Source: CALRWV02 sp943371965 (lineage in GTDB: Bacteria > Bacteroidota > JABWAT01). Taken from it: a stretch of DNA of 64,000 nt. A model generated the notes under the pieces. It did no database searches. It was not told where the DNA came from and worked only from the letters and a program-made list of their open reading frames with translations. Shown piece after piece: positions 7,710 to 16,419 of the stretch (its first letter is position 1; the number at the start of each line of letters is the position of its first letter). The stretch spans positions 345,053 through 409,052 of the forward strand of contig CALRWV020000003.1 of assembly GCA_943371965.1 (NCBI GenBank), given 5' to 3'. The position numbers and the translations under genes were made by a program.

Positions 7710-9869
7710 ATGGGTGAACAAATCTTAGATCCAGTGTTTGTCTATATAATTATCGGTTCCGGTATTCTGGGATTGGTATATTCTTATTGGAAAACTGCGT
7801 GGATAACCAAACAGGAAGTTGGAAATGAAAAAATGGCATCAATTGCCAAGGCAATTTCAGATGGTGCTATGGCATTTATCAGCAGAGAATACAAAGTTCT
7901 TTTCTGGTTCGTTGTTGTCGTTTCTTCCCTTTTAGCTATTGGAAATTATACCAATGCTGAATCTTCACCATTGGTTGCTGTTTCATTTGCACTTGGTGCA
8001 GGTTGTTCAGCACTTGCCGGTTTTATCGGAATGAGAGTTGCTACCAAAGCGAATGTTAGAACTACAAATGCTGCACGGACGGGACTTCCTCAAGCTTTAT
8101 TAATAGCTTTTTCAGGCGGTTCAGTAATGGGTATGACAGTTGTTGGTCTTGGCGTTTTAGGTCTTGGCGGATTGTTCATTCTATATGCAGGTTATTTTGG
8201 AATCACCGGTGACAATTCAGTTATTGCTGATTCTGCTTTGTGGGATACCAATCTTTCCCGCTTACTGAATGTTATTTCTGGTTTTTCTTTGGGTGCTTCC
8301 TCTATTGCACTTTTTGCCCGTGTTGGCGGTGGAATTTACACCAAAGCAGCAGATGTTGGTGCTGATCTTGTTGGTAAAATCGAAGCTGGTATTCCTGAAG
8401 ATGATCCTCGCAATCCTGCAGTTATTGCAGATAACGTTGGTGATAACGTAGGTGACGTTGCCGGAATGGGTGCTGATTTGTTTGAATCATATGTTGGCGC
8501 AATTGTTGGAACAATGGTTATCGGTGCTGCTATCGTGGCTAATACTTCCGGTTATCATGGTCTTGCTCCTGTGTTGCTTCCTTTAGTTCTTGCAGGTGTT
8601 GGAATTATCGCTTCCATTATTGGAACCTTTTTCGTTAGAACGTCAGAAAAAGGAAATCCTCAGGTTGCACTTAATATTGGTACTTTTGGTGCTGGTGCTG
8701 CTATGATAGTTGCTACCTATTTCATCACAAACTGGATGTGGCCAAACATTGATCTGATTGATACTTTAAGTGGTGCTTCGATTACAGCAAACGGCGTATT
8801 TTTTGCGACAATTTTTGGATTGCTGATTGGAATCGGCGTTGGTTTGGTTACTGAATATTACTGTGCTACCGGTAAAACTCCTGTGAACAGAATTGTTGAA
8901 CAATCTGTTACCGGTGCTGCCACCAATGTTATTGCAGGTATTGCAAACGGAATGCAATCAACTGCAATTCCAGTAGTTTTGATTGCAATCGGAATTATGG
9001 GTTCCTATCAATTTGCTGGTCTTTATGGAGTTGCTATTGCAGCTTTGGGTATGCTTTCAACAACCGGTATTCAATTGGCTGTTGATGCTTATGGACCAAT
9101 TGCTGATAACTCAGGTGGAATTGCTGAAATGGCTCATCTTCCTCCTGAAGTTCGTGAAAGAACCGATAAATTGGATGCTGTTGGAAATACAACTGCTGCA
9201 ATCGGAAAAGGATTCGCAATAGCTTCTGCAGCGTTAACTGCACTTGCTCTTTTTGCTGCTTTTATGCAACAGGCAGGTATGAAAACAATTAATCTTGCAA
9301 GTCCGAATATTATGGCAGGTGTATTTGTTGGTGCTGCTCTTCCATTCCTATTCTCTTCAATGGCGATGAAAGCTGTTGGAGAAGCCGCTTTGGAAATGAT
9401 CGTTGAAGTAAGACGTCAATTCAGAGAAATTCCAGGTCTATTGGAAGGTAAAGAAGGCGTTGAAGCTGATTATAAAAAATGTGTTGATATTTCAACTGCT
9501 GCGGCTCTTAAGAAAATGGTTGTTCCAGGATTAATGGCAATTGCAGTTCCTGTAGCTTTCGGTTTTATGCCTGGCTTGGGAAAAGAATCTCTTGCAGGAT
9601 TATTGGCAGGTGTAACTGTTTCAGGTGTTGCCTTGGCAATTTTTATGGCTAATGCAGGTGGCTCATGGGATAATGCAAAGAAATCTTTTGAAGGCGGATA
9701 TACATTAAAATCTGGCGAAGTAATTAAAAAAGGATCTGAAGCTCACAAAGCTGCTGTAATTGGCGATACTGTTGGTGATCCTTTTAAAGATACTGCTGGT
9801 CCATCTTTGAATATTCTTATTAAATTGATGTCAGTTGTTGCTTTGGTTATTGCACCACTGATCAAATAA
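7710..9869 (+). CDS. hppA: Membrane-bound ion-pumping pyrophosphatase, K+-dependent type
   Basis: Hydrolyses pyrophosphate in the cytoplasm and pumps H+ or Na+ across the inner membrane. The 719-residue protein has many membrane helices and the substrate-site motif DNVGDNVGDVAGMGADLFES, plus DxxxD elements late in the sequence (DNAKK, DTVGDPFKDTAGPSLNIL). In GNTTAAIGKG the first Ala replaces the Lys found in K+-independent enzymes, and a Gly follows three residues later, which by the known rule marks the K+-dependent subfamily. Whether it pumps Na+ or H+ cannot be told. TTGGAGGAA precedes the start. Confidence 0.95.
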   Translation: MGEQILDPVFVYIIIGSGILGLVYSYWKTAWITKQEVGNEKMASIAKAISDGAMAFISREYKVLFWFVVVVSSLLAIGNYTNAESSPLVAVSFALGAGCSALAGFIGMRVATKANVRTTNAARTGLPQALLIAFSGGSVMGMTVVGLGVLGLGGLFILYAGYFGITGDNSVIADSALWDTNLSRLLNVISGFSLGASSIALFARVGGGIYTKAADVGADLVGKIEAGIPEDDPRNPAVIADNVGDNVGDVAGMGADLFESYVGAIVGTMVIGAAIVANTSGYHGLAPVLLPLVLAGVGIIASIIGTFFVRTSEKGNPQVALNIGTFGAGAAMIVATYFITNWMWPNIDLIDTLSGASITANGVFFATIFGLLIGIGVGLVTEYYCATGKTPVNRIVEQSVTGAATNVIAGIANGMQSTAIPVVLIAIGIMGSYQFAGLYGVAIAALGMLSTTGIQLAVDAYGPIADNSGGIAEMAHLPPEVRERTDKLDAVGNTTAAIGKGFAIASAALTALALFAAFMQQAGMKTINLASPNIMAGVFVGAALPFLFSSMAMKAVGEAALEMIVEVRRQFREIPGLLEGKEGVEADYKKCVDISTAAALKKMVVPGLMAIAVPVAFGFMPGLGKESLAGLLAGVTVSGVALAIFMANAGGSWDNAKKSFEGGYTLKSGEVIKKGSEAHKAAVIGDTVGDPFKDTAGPSLNILIKLMSVVALVIAPLIK

Positions 9870-9884
9870 GATTCAAGTTTAAAT

Positions 9885-9916
9885 AATCCTGCAAAAACGG
9901 TGGTATTTGCAGGATT
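9885..9916 (+). terminator. 11-bp hairpin after the pyrophosphatase gene
   Basis: AATCCTGCAAA and TTTGCAGGATT form a perfect 11-bp stem around a 10-base loop, 15 bases past the hppA stop. No T-run follows, so it may be a weak terminator, an mRNA-stabilising hairpin, or part of the leader of the rpsF operon. In many bacteria that leader binds S6:S18; I could not confirm that motif here. Confidence 0.5.
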
Positions 9917-10013
9917 CAGTTCAACCATCAAAAATAACAACCTTACTCCGGCATCAAACTGAAAATGTTTCAGCAAGATTTAAGTCGGGGTCTTATGTCC
10001 AAAAGGAGTCATA

Positions 10014-10385
10014 ATGAGTACAGACGTGAAACAATACGAAACATCGTTTATCATTAATGCAGCCATTGAAGAAAGCACGATTGAAGAAACCGTGACCAAA
10101 TTCACTGAACTGCTTAAAGAACAAAACGTTGAAGTCTTGAAAATGGATAAAGTCGGCAGAAGAAGACTTGCTTATCCGATTGACAAGAAAACTACCGGAT
10201 TCTACGTTAACGTGGAATATAAAGCACAAACAAAGACCGTTGCGATCTTTGAAAGAAATCTTCAGTTGGATGATTATATCCTTCGCTATTTAACTGTTCA
10301 TATCGATAAAAAAATTCTTGAGTCACGTGCAAACGAAGTCAAGAAAAAAGCGGTAGAAGCAGCAGCAGCGGCTGAAAGTAATTAA
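10014..10385 (+). CDS. rpsF: 30S ribosomal protein S6
   Basis: S6 pairs with S18 on 16S rRNA. The 123-residue protein starts YETSFIINAAIEE and contains KVGRRRLAYPIDKKTTGFYV and NLQLDDYILRYLTV, both typical of S6. The C-terminal tail is rich in Ala and Lys. AAGGAG lies 6 bases before the ATG, one of the best ribosome-binding sites in the window. First gene of rpsF-rpsR-rplI. Confidence 0.95.
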   Translation: MSTDVKQYETSFIINAAIEESTIEETVTKFTELLKEQNVEVLKMDKVGRRRLAYPIDKKTTGFYVNVEYKAQTKTVAIFERNLQLDDYILRYLTVHIDKKILESRANEVKKKAVEAAAAAESN

Positions 10386-10407
10386 TTTAAAATTGGAGAT
10401 TTAAGAA

Positions 10408-10644
10408 ATGGCTTTAAGACAACAAGGTAACATCAGAAGATTTTGCAAATTTTGCGAACTCGGTGAAGTCTATATCGATTACAAGGAAGAACGCAAATTG
10501 TTCCGGTTCATTACTGAACAGGGAAAAATCATTCCTAGAAGAATCACAGGAACCTGTGCATTTCATCAAAGAATGCTTGTAACTGCAATTAAAAGAGCCC
10601 GTCACATGGCGATTCTTCCATTTGTTTCATCATCAATGAAATAA
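10408..10644 (+). CDS. rpsR: 30S ribosomal protein S18
   Basis: The 78-residue protein begins ALRQQGNIRRFCKFCELGEV and continues with LFRFITEQGKIIPRRITGTC and HQRMLVTAIKRARHMAILPF, the standard S18 signature. Two CxxC-like Cys pairs near the N-terminus (CKFC) suggest a zinc-binding form. It lies between rpsF and rplI in the expected order, with GGAG before the start. Confidence 0.96.
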   Translation: MALRQQGNIRRFCKFCELGEVYIDYKEERKLFRFITEQGKIIPRRITGTCAFHQRMLVTAIKRARHMAILPFVSSSMK

Positions 10645-10670
10645 TCAACCAAAGACTTTAGGAGTTTAGC

Positions 10671-11114
10671 ATGAAAGTTATATTAAAACAAGAAGTTGAT
10701 GGTCTTGGTACCATTGGCGATGTAGTAAAAGTGCGTGACGGATATGGAAGAAACTTCCTTATTCCACAAGGTCATGCAATTATGGCAACAGCCGGAAATC
10801 TGAAAGCGATTGAAGGCGAGAAAAAACGTTTGGCAAAAGTTAAAGCAAACAGTACTTCACTTGCTGATAATTTGAAAAATCAGTTAAGCGGCGTTGTTCT
10901 TAACTTTAAATTACGTGCCGGTGACGATGGTAAATTGTTTGGGTCTGTTACCAATACCAACGTTGCTGATGCTTTGGCTGAAAAAGGCTTTACCATTGAT
11001 AAACGTAAAGTTTTGGTTGACCACATCAATCACTTGGGTGATTATGATGTTAAAATCAAACTTTTTGGCGAAATCATGGCAGAAGTAAAAGTTAAAGTTG
11101 AAGCTGCTGATTAA
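10671..11114 (+). CDS. rplI: 50S ribosomal protein L9
   Basis: L9 sits near the L1 stalk. The 147-residue protein has the N-domain MKVILKQEVDGLGTIGDVVK, then RDGYGRNFLIPQGHA, a long connecting helix, and the C-domain with GKLFGSVTN and VKIKLFGEIMAEV. Length and order are normal. TTAGGAG precedes the start. The operon ends at the strong terminator just downstream. Confidence 0.96.
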   Translation: MKVILKQEVDGLGTIGDVVKVRDGYGRNFLIPQGHAIMATAGNLKAIEGEKKRLAKVKANSTSLADNLKNQLSGVVLNFKLRAGDDGKLFGSVTNTNVADALAEKGFTIDKRKVLVDHINHLGDYDVKIKLFGEIMAEVKVKVEAAD

Positions 11115-11134
11115 TACTCAGTTCAAATAGCTTT

Positions 11135-11173
11135 GCAAAAAAAAAATCCGGTTAACAGCCGGATTTTTTTTGC
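11135..11173 (+). terminator. Rho-independent terminator of the rpsF-rpsR-rplI operon
   Basis: AAATCCGG and CCGGATTT form an 8-bp stem with loop TTAACAG. A long A-run precedes it and TTTTTTTT follows, extending the pairing. The structure could stop transcription from either direction. Confidence 0.88.
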
Positions 11174-11180
11174 AAAAAAA

Positions 11181-11210
11181 ATACCGTCACCCTTTTCAGA
11201 ATGACGGTAT
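11181..11210. terminator. Second hairpin, oriented to stop minus-strand transcription
   Basis: ATACCGTCA and TGACGGTAT form a perfect 9-bp stem around 12 bases. The A-run on its left gives a U-run only for minus-strand transcripts, yet no minus-strand gene lies close by on the right. It may be a back-up structure or a leftover. Confidence 0.45.
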
Positions 11211-11808
11211 CTATCCTTAAAACCTGCGTTTCGAGCTTGTTACGTTCTATTTTCGGGAGAAAACAATATTAACAGTTGAAAACAATCATCAACCAAAATA
11301 ATTGCAAGACTTTGATTGAGTTAGCAGTTTTTTTCGGAAATTGTTTTAATTTAATTGAAGTATAAATCTGAAATTAAAAACTCTTATTCCTTAAAAAGAT
11401 TGGATATGTGCTTGAATTGTTACCAAAAAGGTAAAAATCATATCAATATGATGCAAGAATTAGGTTACATTAAATTTTATTGATAAGCTATAAAAATACA
11501 ATACTCCATAGATTAGCTATTGTTATTATTATACTTAGGTCATTTCGTCATGTCTGAAAATATAATTTTCACCAAACCTCAAAAATGACTTGATTTCAGG
11601 GTTTTTGTATTGGGAATGATATCCAAAGGAGTTTGTTCAGAAATAATTGGTCAACAATTTGAAACCTTATTGATTGCATAAATTCCCTTTTCAGCATTAT
11701 CTTTTTCTTCTTTAGGCACTTTAATCTGTATTGCAAACTCCCAAAAAGAAATATGAATTTATATACCATCAGAATATTGATTATTAGTGTGAGTTAACCA
11801 CTTTCACA
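11211..11808. other. Gene-free stretch with a possible gene remnant
   Basis: No convincing gene is present in about 600 bases. On the minus strand, 11651-11758 reads as 35 codons without a start codon (WEFAIQIKVPKEEKDN, then AEKGIYAINKVSNC), whose composition resembles real protein. It may be the remains of a decayed gene. The rest is AT-rich with scattered stops in every frame. Confidence 0.3.
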
Positions 11809-11839
11809 TTTGATTTTCAAAAACGCTTATCGATATTTG
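11809..11839 (+). promoter_or_regulatory. Putative promoter of korAB
   Basis: TTTG and GATATTTG are separated by 19 bases, close to the Bacteroidetes TTTG-N19-TAnnTTTG form with one mismatch. The predicted start leaves about 54 bases of leader before korA. Confidence 0.4.
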
Positions 11840-11899
11840 CAGATCATTTTTACATAAAAAACAAACCATTTTAAGATCATAGAGGCTGCAGAAAAAAAC

Positions 11900-13741
11900 A
11901 TGTCAAAAGAACTCCAGATTTTGGAAGACGTAACCATCAGATTTGCCGGAGATTCCGGTGATGGTATGCAATTGACCGGAAGCCAATTTACCAATACTTC
12001 CGCACTTATGGGTAACGATATTGCTACCCTTCCCGATTTTCCTGCTGAAATCAGAGCACCTGCGGGAACCCTTTATGGTGTTTCTGGTTTTCAGGTTCAC
12101 ATTGGTGCAAAAGAAGTATTTACTCCAGGTGACAGAGTAGATGTTTTGGTTGCAATGAATCCTGCAGCTTTAAAAGTGAATTTAAAAGAATTGATAGATA
12201 ACGGTGTTATCATTGCAAATGAAGATCAGTTCAACGAAAAAAATCTAAAATACGCCAACTACCCAGTTTCCCCGCTTGAAGACGGTTCCCTCGCAAAATA
12301 CCGCGTACACAAAGTAAAAATTTCAACTTTGACTGCTCTTGCTTTGGCTGATTTAAAGTTGCCTGCAAAAACAGTTGAAAGATGCAAGAACTTTTTTGCT
12401 CTTGGTTTGATTTTTTGGATGTTCAGCAAAGAAATGGAATCAACCATCAGTTGGATTGAAGACAAATTCAAAAAAACACCCGAATTGGTTGAAGCGAATA
12501 TTAAATCACTGAAAGCCGGTTACAACTACGGAGATACTGCAGAAGTATTCCAAACACGTTACGAAGTTAATTCAGCGAAACTTCCAGCCGGTGTTTATAG
12601 AAACCTGACTGGAAACACAGCTCTTAGTTTGGGATTGGTAACAGCATCGCAAAAATCAAACCTCCCTTTGTTTTTGGGTACATATCCAATTACTCCAGCA
12701 TCTGATATTTTACATGAACTTTCAAAATTGAAAAATTTCGGAATTAAAACGTTTCAAGCTGAAGACGAAATTGCTGCCGTTTGTTCTGCAATTGGAGCTT
12801 CTTTCGCTGGTTCATTGGGAGTTACTACAACTTCGGGGCCTGGAGTTTCACTTAAAGGTGAAGCAATTGGTTATGCAATCATGACTGAACTTCCCTTGCT
12901 CATTATCAACATTCAACGTGGTGGTCCATCAACTGGACTTCCAACCAAAACCGAGCAGTCAGATTTGAATCAGGCTTTATTCGGCCGTCATGGCGATTCT
13001 CCATTACCGGTGATAGCTCCTTGTACTCCTTCAGATTGTTTTGATGCGATTTTTGAAGCTGTTAGAATTGCAGTGAAATATATGACTCCTGTAATATTCT
13101 TGTCAGATGGTTATTTGGCAAATGGTTCTGAGCCTTGGAAACTGCCTGACCTTTCAAAAATTCCGGAATTCAAACCTGTTTACAAAACTGAAAAGAATGG
13201 AAACGGTGTTGAACCTTACAAACGCAATGAATTTCTTGCACGTCCATGGATAAAACCTGGAACACCAGGATTGGAACACCGCATTGGTGGAATTGAAAAA
13301 GCTGATGTAACCGGAAATGTTAGTTACGATGCTGACAACCATCAGAAAATGACAAATCTCCGTAAAGCAAAAGTTGAAAAAATTGCTGACGAAATTCCAT
13401 TGGCAGAAGTTTTCGGAGAAAAAACAGGAAAAGTATTGGTTGTTGGATGGGGATCAACTTTCGGTGCAATCCGTTCAGGAGTTTCAAGAAAACAAGCGGA
13501 AGGTGCAAAAGTTTCCCACCTTCATATCCGTCACATGAATCCACTTCCAAAAAATATTGGTGATATTCTGAAAAATTATGATCATGTCATAGTTCCTGAA
13601 ATGAATACTGGACAATTGATACATATTTTAAGAGGTAAATTTCTGGTTGACTGTATCGGATTAAATAAAGTAACCGGTCAACCATTTAAAGCCATGGAAA
13701 TTCAAGCTAAAATTGATGAAGTACTGAAAGGTTCGAAATAA
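11900..13741 (+). CDS. korA: 2-oxoglutarate (2-oxoacid):ferredoxin oxidoreductase, alpha subunit
   Basis: With the beta subunit it interconverts 2-oxoglutarate and succinyl-CoA using ferredoxin. The 613-residue chain is a fusion. The gamma domain (about residues 10-200) has RFAGDSGDGMQLTGSQF and PAEIRAPAGTLYGVSGFQV. The alpha domain follows, with GTYPITPASDILHELS, ITTTSGPG-type sequence (TTTSGPGVSLKGEA) and QRGGPSTGLPTKTEQSD. This arrangement is that of KorA rather than four-subunit pyruvate enzymes. The direction (oxidative TCA or reductive carbon fixation) cannot be read here. Confidence 0.93.
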   Translation: MSKELQILEDVTIRFAGDSGDGMQLTGSQFTNTSALMGNDIATLPDFPAEIRAPAGTLYGVSGFQVHIGAKEVFTPGDRVDVLVAMNPAALKVNLKELIDNGVIIANEDQFNEKNLKYANYPVSPLEDGSLAKYRVHKVKISTLTALALADLKLPAKTVERCKNFFALGLIFWMFSKEMESTISWIEDKFKKTPELVEANIKSLKAGYNYGDTAEVFQTRYEVNSAKLPAGVYRNLTGNTALSLGLVTASQKSNLPLFLGTYPITPASDILHELSKLKNFGIKTFQAEDEIAAVCSAIGASFAGSLGVTTTSGPGVSLKGEAIGYAIMTELPLLIINIQRGGPSTGLPTKTEQSDLNQALFGRHGDSPLPVIAPCTPSDCFDAIFEAVRIAVKYMTPVIFLSDGYLANGSEPWKLPDLSKIPEFKPVYKTEKNGNGVEPYKRNEFLARPWIKPGTPGLEHRIGGIEKADVTGNVSYDADNHQKMTNLRKAKVEKIADEIPLAEVFGEKTGKVLVVGWGSTFGAIRSGVSRKQAEGAKVSHLHIRHMNPLPKNIGDILKNYDHVIVPEMNTGQLIHILRGKFLVDCIGLNKVTGQPFKAMEIQAKIDEVLKGSK

Positions 13742-13742
13742 T

Positions 13743-14780
13743 ATGTCTGAAGTTGTAAAAAGTGCCGCTGAATACACATTGACAGCGAAAGATTTTCAAT
13801 CTGATCAGGATATCAGATGGTGTCCCGGTTGCGGAGATTATGCAATTCTTTCTGCTGTTCAGAGAACCTTGCCGGAATTTAAAATCGATAAAGAAAAATA
13901 CGTTTTCATTTCAGGTATCGGTTGTTCTTCCCGTTTTCCATATTACATGAATACTTACGGAATGCATACTATTCACGGACGTGCTCCTGCTTTTGCTTCA
14001 GGTGTAAAAGCTGCAAATCCTGATCTTCAGGTTTGGATGATAACCGGTGATGGTGATTCCCTTTCCATAGGTGGAAATCATACCATTCATTTGTTGAGAA
14101 GAAATTTCAATATCAAAGTTATCTTGTTCAATAATGAAATTTATGGACTAACAAAAGGTCAATATTCCCCTACTTCAGAAGTTGGAAAAGTAACCAAATC
14201 AACTCCAATGGGTTCAATTGATACTCCTTTCAAACCGGTTTCCCTTGCACTTGGTGCAGAAGCCGGATTTGTAGCGGTTGCTTTGGATCGCGATATGAAA
14301 CATTTGCAGGAAATGATCAGAAGAGCTCACGATTATCATGGAACAGCTTTTCTTGAAGTGTATCAAAACTGTGTAATTTTCAATGATGGTGCATTCAATG
14401 ATTTAACTGAAAAAGACAAAAAAGACGATAACGTTCTTTATTTGGAACATGGAAAGCCATTAGTGTTTGGAAAAGATTCTGATAAAGGAATAAAGCTTGA
14501 CGGATTCACTCCTGTTGTTGTTAGCCTGAAAGATGGAAAACATTCAATTTCTGATCTTGTTGTTCATGATGAAAAAGTAAAAGATGCCACCTGGGCTCAA
14601 ATACTCGCCAGAATGAACAGGAATCATGAATATCCTACTCCTGTTGGAGTTTATAGAAGTGTTGAACGTCCTGTATATGAAGAAGCTTTGGTTGCTCAGA
14701 TTGATTCAGCTATCAAGAAAAAAGGTCCGGGAAATCTGGAAAAACTTTTTCTTGAAGGTGATGTTTGGGAAAATAAATAA
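13743..14780 (+). CDS. korB: 2-oxoglutarate (2-oxoacid):ferredoxin oxidoreductase, beta subunit
   Basis: The beta subunit carries thiamine diphosphate and, in the family, a 4Fe-4S cluster. The 345-residue protein has WCPGCGDYAILSAVQ, SGIGCSSRFPYYMNTYGMH and the ThDP/Mg motif GDGDSLSIGGNH followed by NNEIYGLTKGQ. Four or more conserved Cys are present (WCPGC, GIGC, and one in QNCVIFNDGA). It starts one base after korA ends, so the two are translated together. A terminator follows. Confidence 0.94.
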   Translation: MSEVVKSAAEYTLTAKDFQSDQDIRWCPGCGDYAILSAVQRTLPEFKIDKEKYVFISGIGCSSRFPYYMNTYGMHTIHGRAPAFASGVKAANPDLQVWMITGDGDSLSIGGNHTIHLLRRNFNIKVILFNNEIYGLTKGQYSPTSEVGKVTKSTPMGSIDTPFKPVSLALGAEAGFVAVALDRDMKHLQEMIRRAHDYHGTAFLEVYQNCVIFNDGAFNDLTEKDKKDDNVLYLEHGKPLVFGKDSDKGIKLDGFTPVVVSLKDGKHSISDLVVHDEKVKDATWAQILARMNRNHEYPTPVGVYRSVERPVYEEALVAQIDSAIKKKGPGNLEKLFLEGDVWENK

Positions 14781-14815
14781 CTTATTTTTTCAGAAAAACT
14801 GTTCTTTAAATTTGT

Positions 14816-14846
14816 AGGGGCAATGTTGTATTGCCCCTTGTTTTTT
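14816..14846 (+). terminator. Rho-independent terminator of korAB
   Basis: AGGGGCAAT and ATTGCCCCT form a perfect 9-bp stem with loop GTTGT, followed by TTGTTTTTT. Confidence 0.88.
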
Positions 14847-14890
14847 GTAGTATTCTTACTGTTATATTAGTTCCTAAAAAAGAAATAATT

Positions 14891-15892
14891 ATGTCATTCA
14901 ATTGGAAACCCCTTTGTGAACTTATTGACCAATCCCAGAAGATTGTTTTAACAACCCATGTTCGTCCGGATGGTGATGGACTTGGTGCTGAAGCTGCCCT
15001 TTTCTCCTATCTGGATTCTGTTGGAAAGATTGTCAGAATCATTAATGTTTCTCCACTTCCTGATGTTTTTCAGTATCTGAACGAAGATTCCAAATATGAG
15101 ACATTCAATACAGAAATACATTCACATATTATCGAAAATGCTGACTGCATCATGATTTTCGATTGCAATCATATTTCACGTCTTGAAGAAATGGCACCAT
15201 TGGTAAAAAATACCAAAGGAAAAATTACAGTTGTTGATCACCATCTTGATCCGGAAGATTTTGCGCACTTGTTATGTATAAATCCTGAATTCTGTTCTAC
15301 CGGTGAAATGGTTTATGATTTCATTGCTTTCCATTCCGGAAAACAACATGTTTCAGAAATTGCAGCAACCGGAATTTACACCGCAATCATGACAGATACC
15401 GGAAATTTCAGATTTCCCAGAACCACGGCTGAAGTACATAGGAAAGTTGCATATTTGATAGAAAGCGGTGCAAATCCATACAATATTTATCACAATATCA
15501 TGGAACAGAAAACTTTTCAATCCCTTCAGTTTTTCGGATATTTTCTCAGTCAGATTAAAACTGCCTATGAAGGTAAACTTGCTTACGGAATTTTGAAAAA
15601 AGTTGATTTTGAAAGATTCAATGCAACACATGATGATACTGAAGGTTTTGTTCAGCATCTGCTTTCCATTAAAGGTGTTGATATGGGATTGTTTTTAACA
15701 GAACATCCAACCGGTTATAAAATCAGTTTCCGTTCACGTGGTGATATCAATGTTATGGAATTTGCCGGTCTTTATGGTGGTGGCGGTCATAAAAATGCAT
15801 CAGGTGGAAAAATGAATTCAAATTCTGATGCTGCAGTTCAAAAACTTATTGCAGATGCAGAACAATTTTTAAACATTGTAGAAATCGTTTAA
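14891..15892 (+). CDS. DHH-family phosphoesterase (NrnA-like nanoRNase / pAp phosphatase)
   Basis: Members degrade short oligoribonucleotides and pAp, or cyclic dinucleotide products. The DHH domain has THVRPDGDGLGAEAAL, an Asp in MIFDCNH and the namesake VVDHHLDP, followed by TDTGNFRFPRTTAEVH. The DHHA1 domain ends GLYGGGGHKNASGG. The start at MSFNWKPLCEL gives 333 residues; a longer frame would begin inside the korB terminator. It is followed by a DUF4160 gene after 2 bases. Confidence 0.88.
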   Translation: MSFNWKPLCELIDQSQKIVLTTHVRPDGDGLGAEAALFSYLDSVGKIVRIINVSPLPDVFQYLNEDSKYETFNTEIHSHIIENADCIMIFDCNHISRLEEMAPLVKNTKGKITVVDHHLDPEDFAHLLCINPEFCSTGEMVYDFIAFHSGKQHVSEIAATGIYTAIMTDTGNFRFPRTTAEVHRKVAYLIESGANPYNIYHNIMEQKTFQSLQFFGYFLSQIKTAYEGKLAYGILKKVDFERFNATHDDTEGFVQHLLSIKGVDMGLFLTEHPTGYKISFRSRGDINVMEFAGLYGGGGHKNASGGKMNSNSDAAVQKLIADAEQFLNIVEIV

Positions 15893-15894
15893 AT

Positions 15895-16152
15895 ATGCCT
15901 GAAATTTCAAGATTTTTGGGAATAATTATCAGTATGTTTTACAATGAACATGCTCCTCCCCATTTCCATGCCAATTATGATGATTTCTCCATTACTGTTG
16001 AAATTGAAACCGGTATTGTTGAAGGAAAGTTTTCAAAACGAGCATTGAGAGCAGTGTTGGAATGGCAGGAAATGTATAAAGATCAATTACTAATTGATTG
16101 GAAATTGGCAAAAGAACATAAAGAACTGAAATCAATTCCACCATTGGAGTAA
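15895..16152 (+). CDS. DUF4160 domain protein
   Basis: The 85-residue protein matches what I recall of DUF4160. It starts MPEISRFLGIIISMFYNEH, then APPHFHANYDDFSITVEIET with the conserved HxPPHFHA-like core, and ends in an EWQ..LxxxW.LA segment. The biochemical role is unknown. It is paired with a DUF2442 gene 2 bases downstream. Such pairs recur in bacteria and have been suggested to be toxin-antitoxin-like; the sequence itself does not prove this. A second, broken copy of the pair lies at 28.1-28.6 kb. Confidence 0.85.
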   Translation: MPEISRFLGIIISMFYNEHAPPHFHANYDDFSITVEIETGIVEGKFSKRALRAVLEWQEMYKDQLLIDWKLAKEHKELKSIPPLE

Positions 16153-16154
16153 TT

Positions 16155-16394
16155 ATGAATTATCATGTTATTCTTGCTCAGTACAAAGAAAATTATAAAA
16201 TTTATTTTGAATTCAAAGATGGGAAAAAAGGAATTGTAAATCTTGAAGAATATTTATGGGGACCCGTTTTCGAACCGTTGAAATCAATTGAAACTTTTAA
16301 AAAATTCAAATTAAATATTTCATCACATACAATTGAATGGGAAAACGGTGCAGATATTGCCCCTGAGACCCTTTATCATTCTGCAAAAAATTAA
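16155..16394 (+). CDS. DUF2442 domain protein
   Basis: The 79-residue protein shows the DUF2442 pattern: ILAQYKENYKIYFEFKDGKK, then GPVFEPLKSIETFKKFKLN and TIEWENGADIAPETLYHSA. It has no known enzymatic motif. GGAG in the end of the DUF4160 gene serves as ribosome-binding site, so the two are coupled. It is clearly paralogous to the gene at 28060, which shares EPLK.IE.FKKF and WENGAD.APE.LY. Confidence 0.88.
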   Translation: MNYHVILAQYKENYKIYFEFKDGKKGIVNLEEYLWGPVFEPLKSIETFKKFKLNISSHTIEWENGADIAPETLYHSAKN

Positions 16395-16419
16395 ATAACT
16401 TACATCATAAGAAAGCTAC

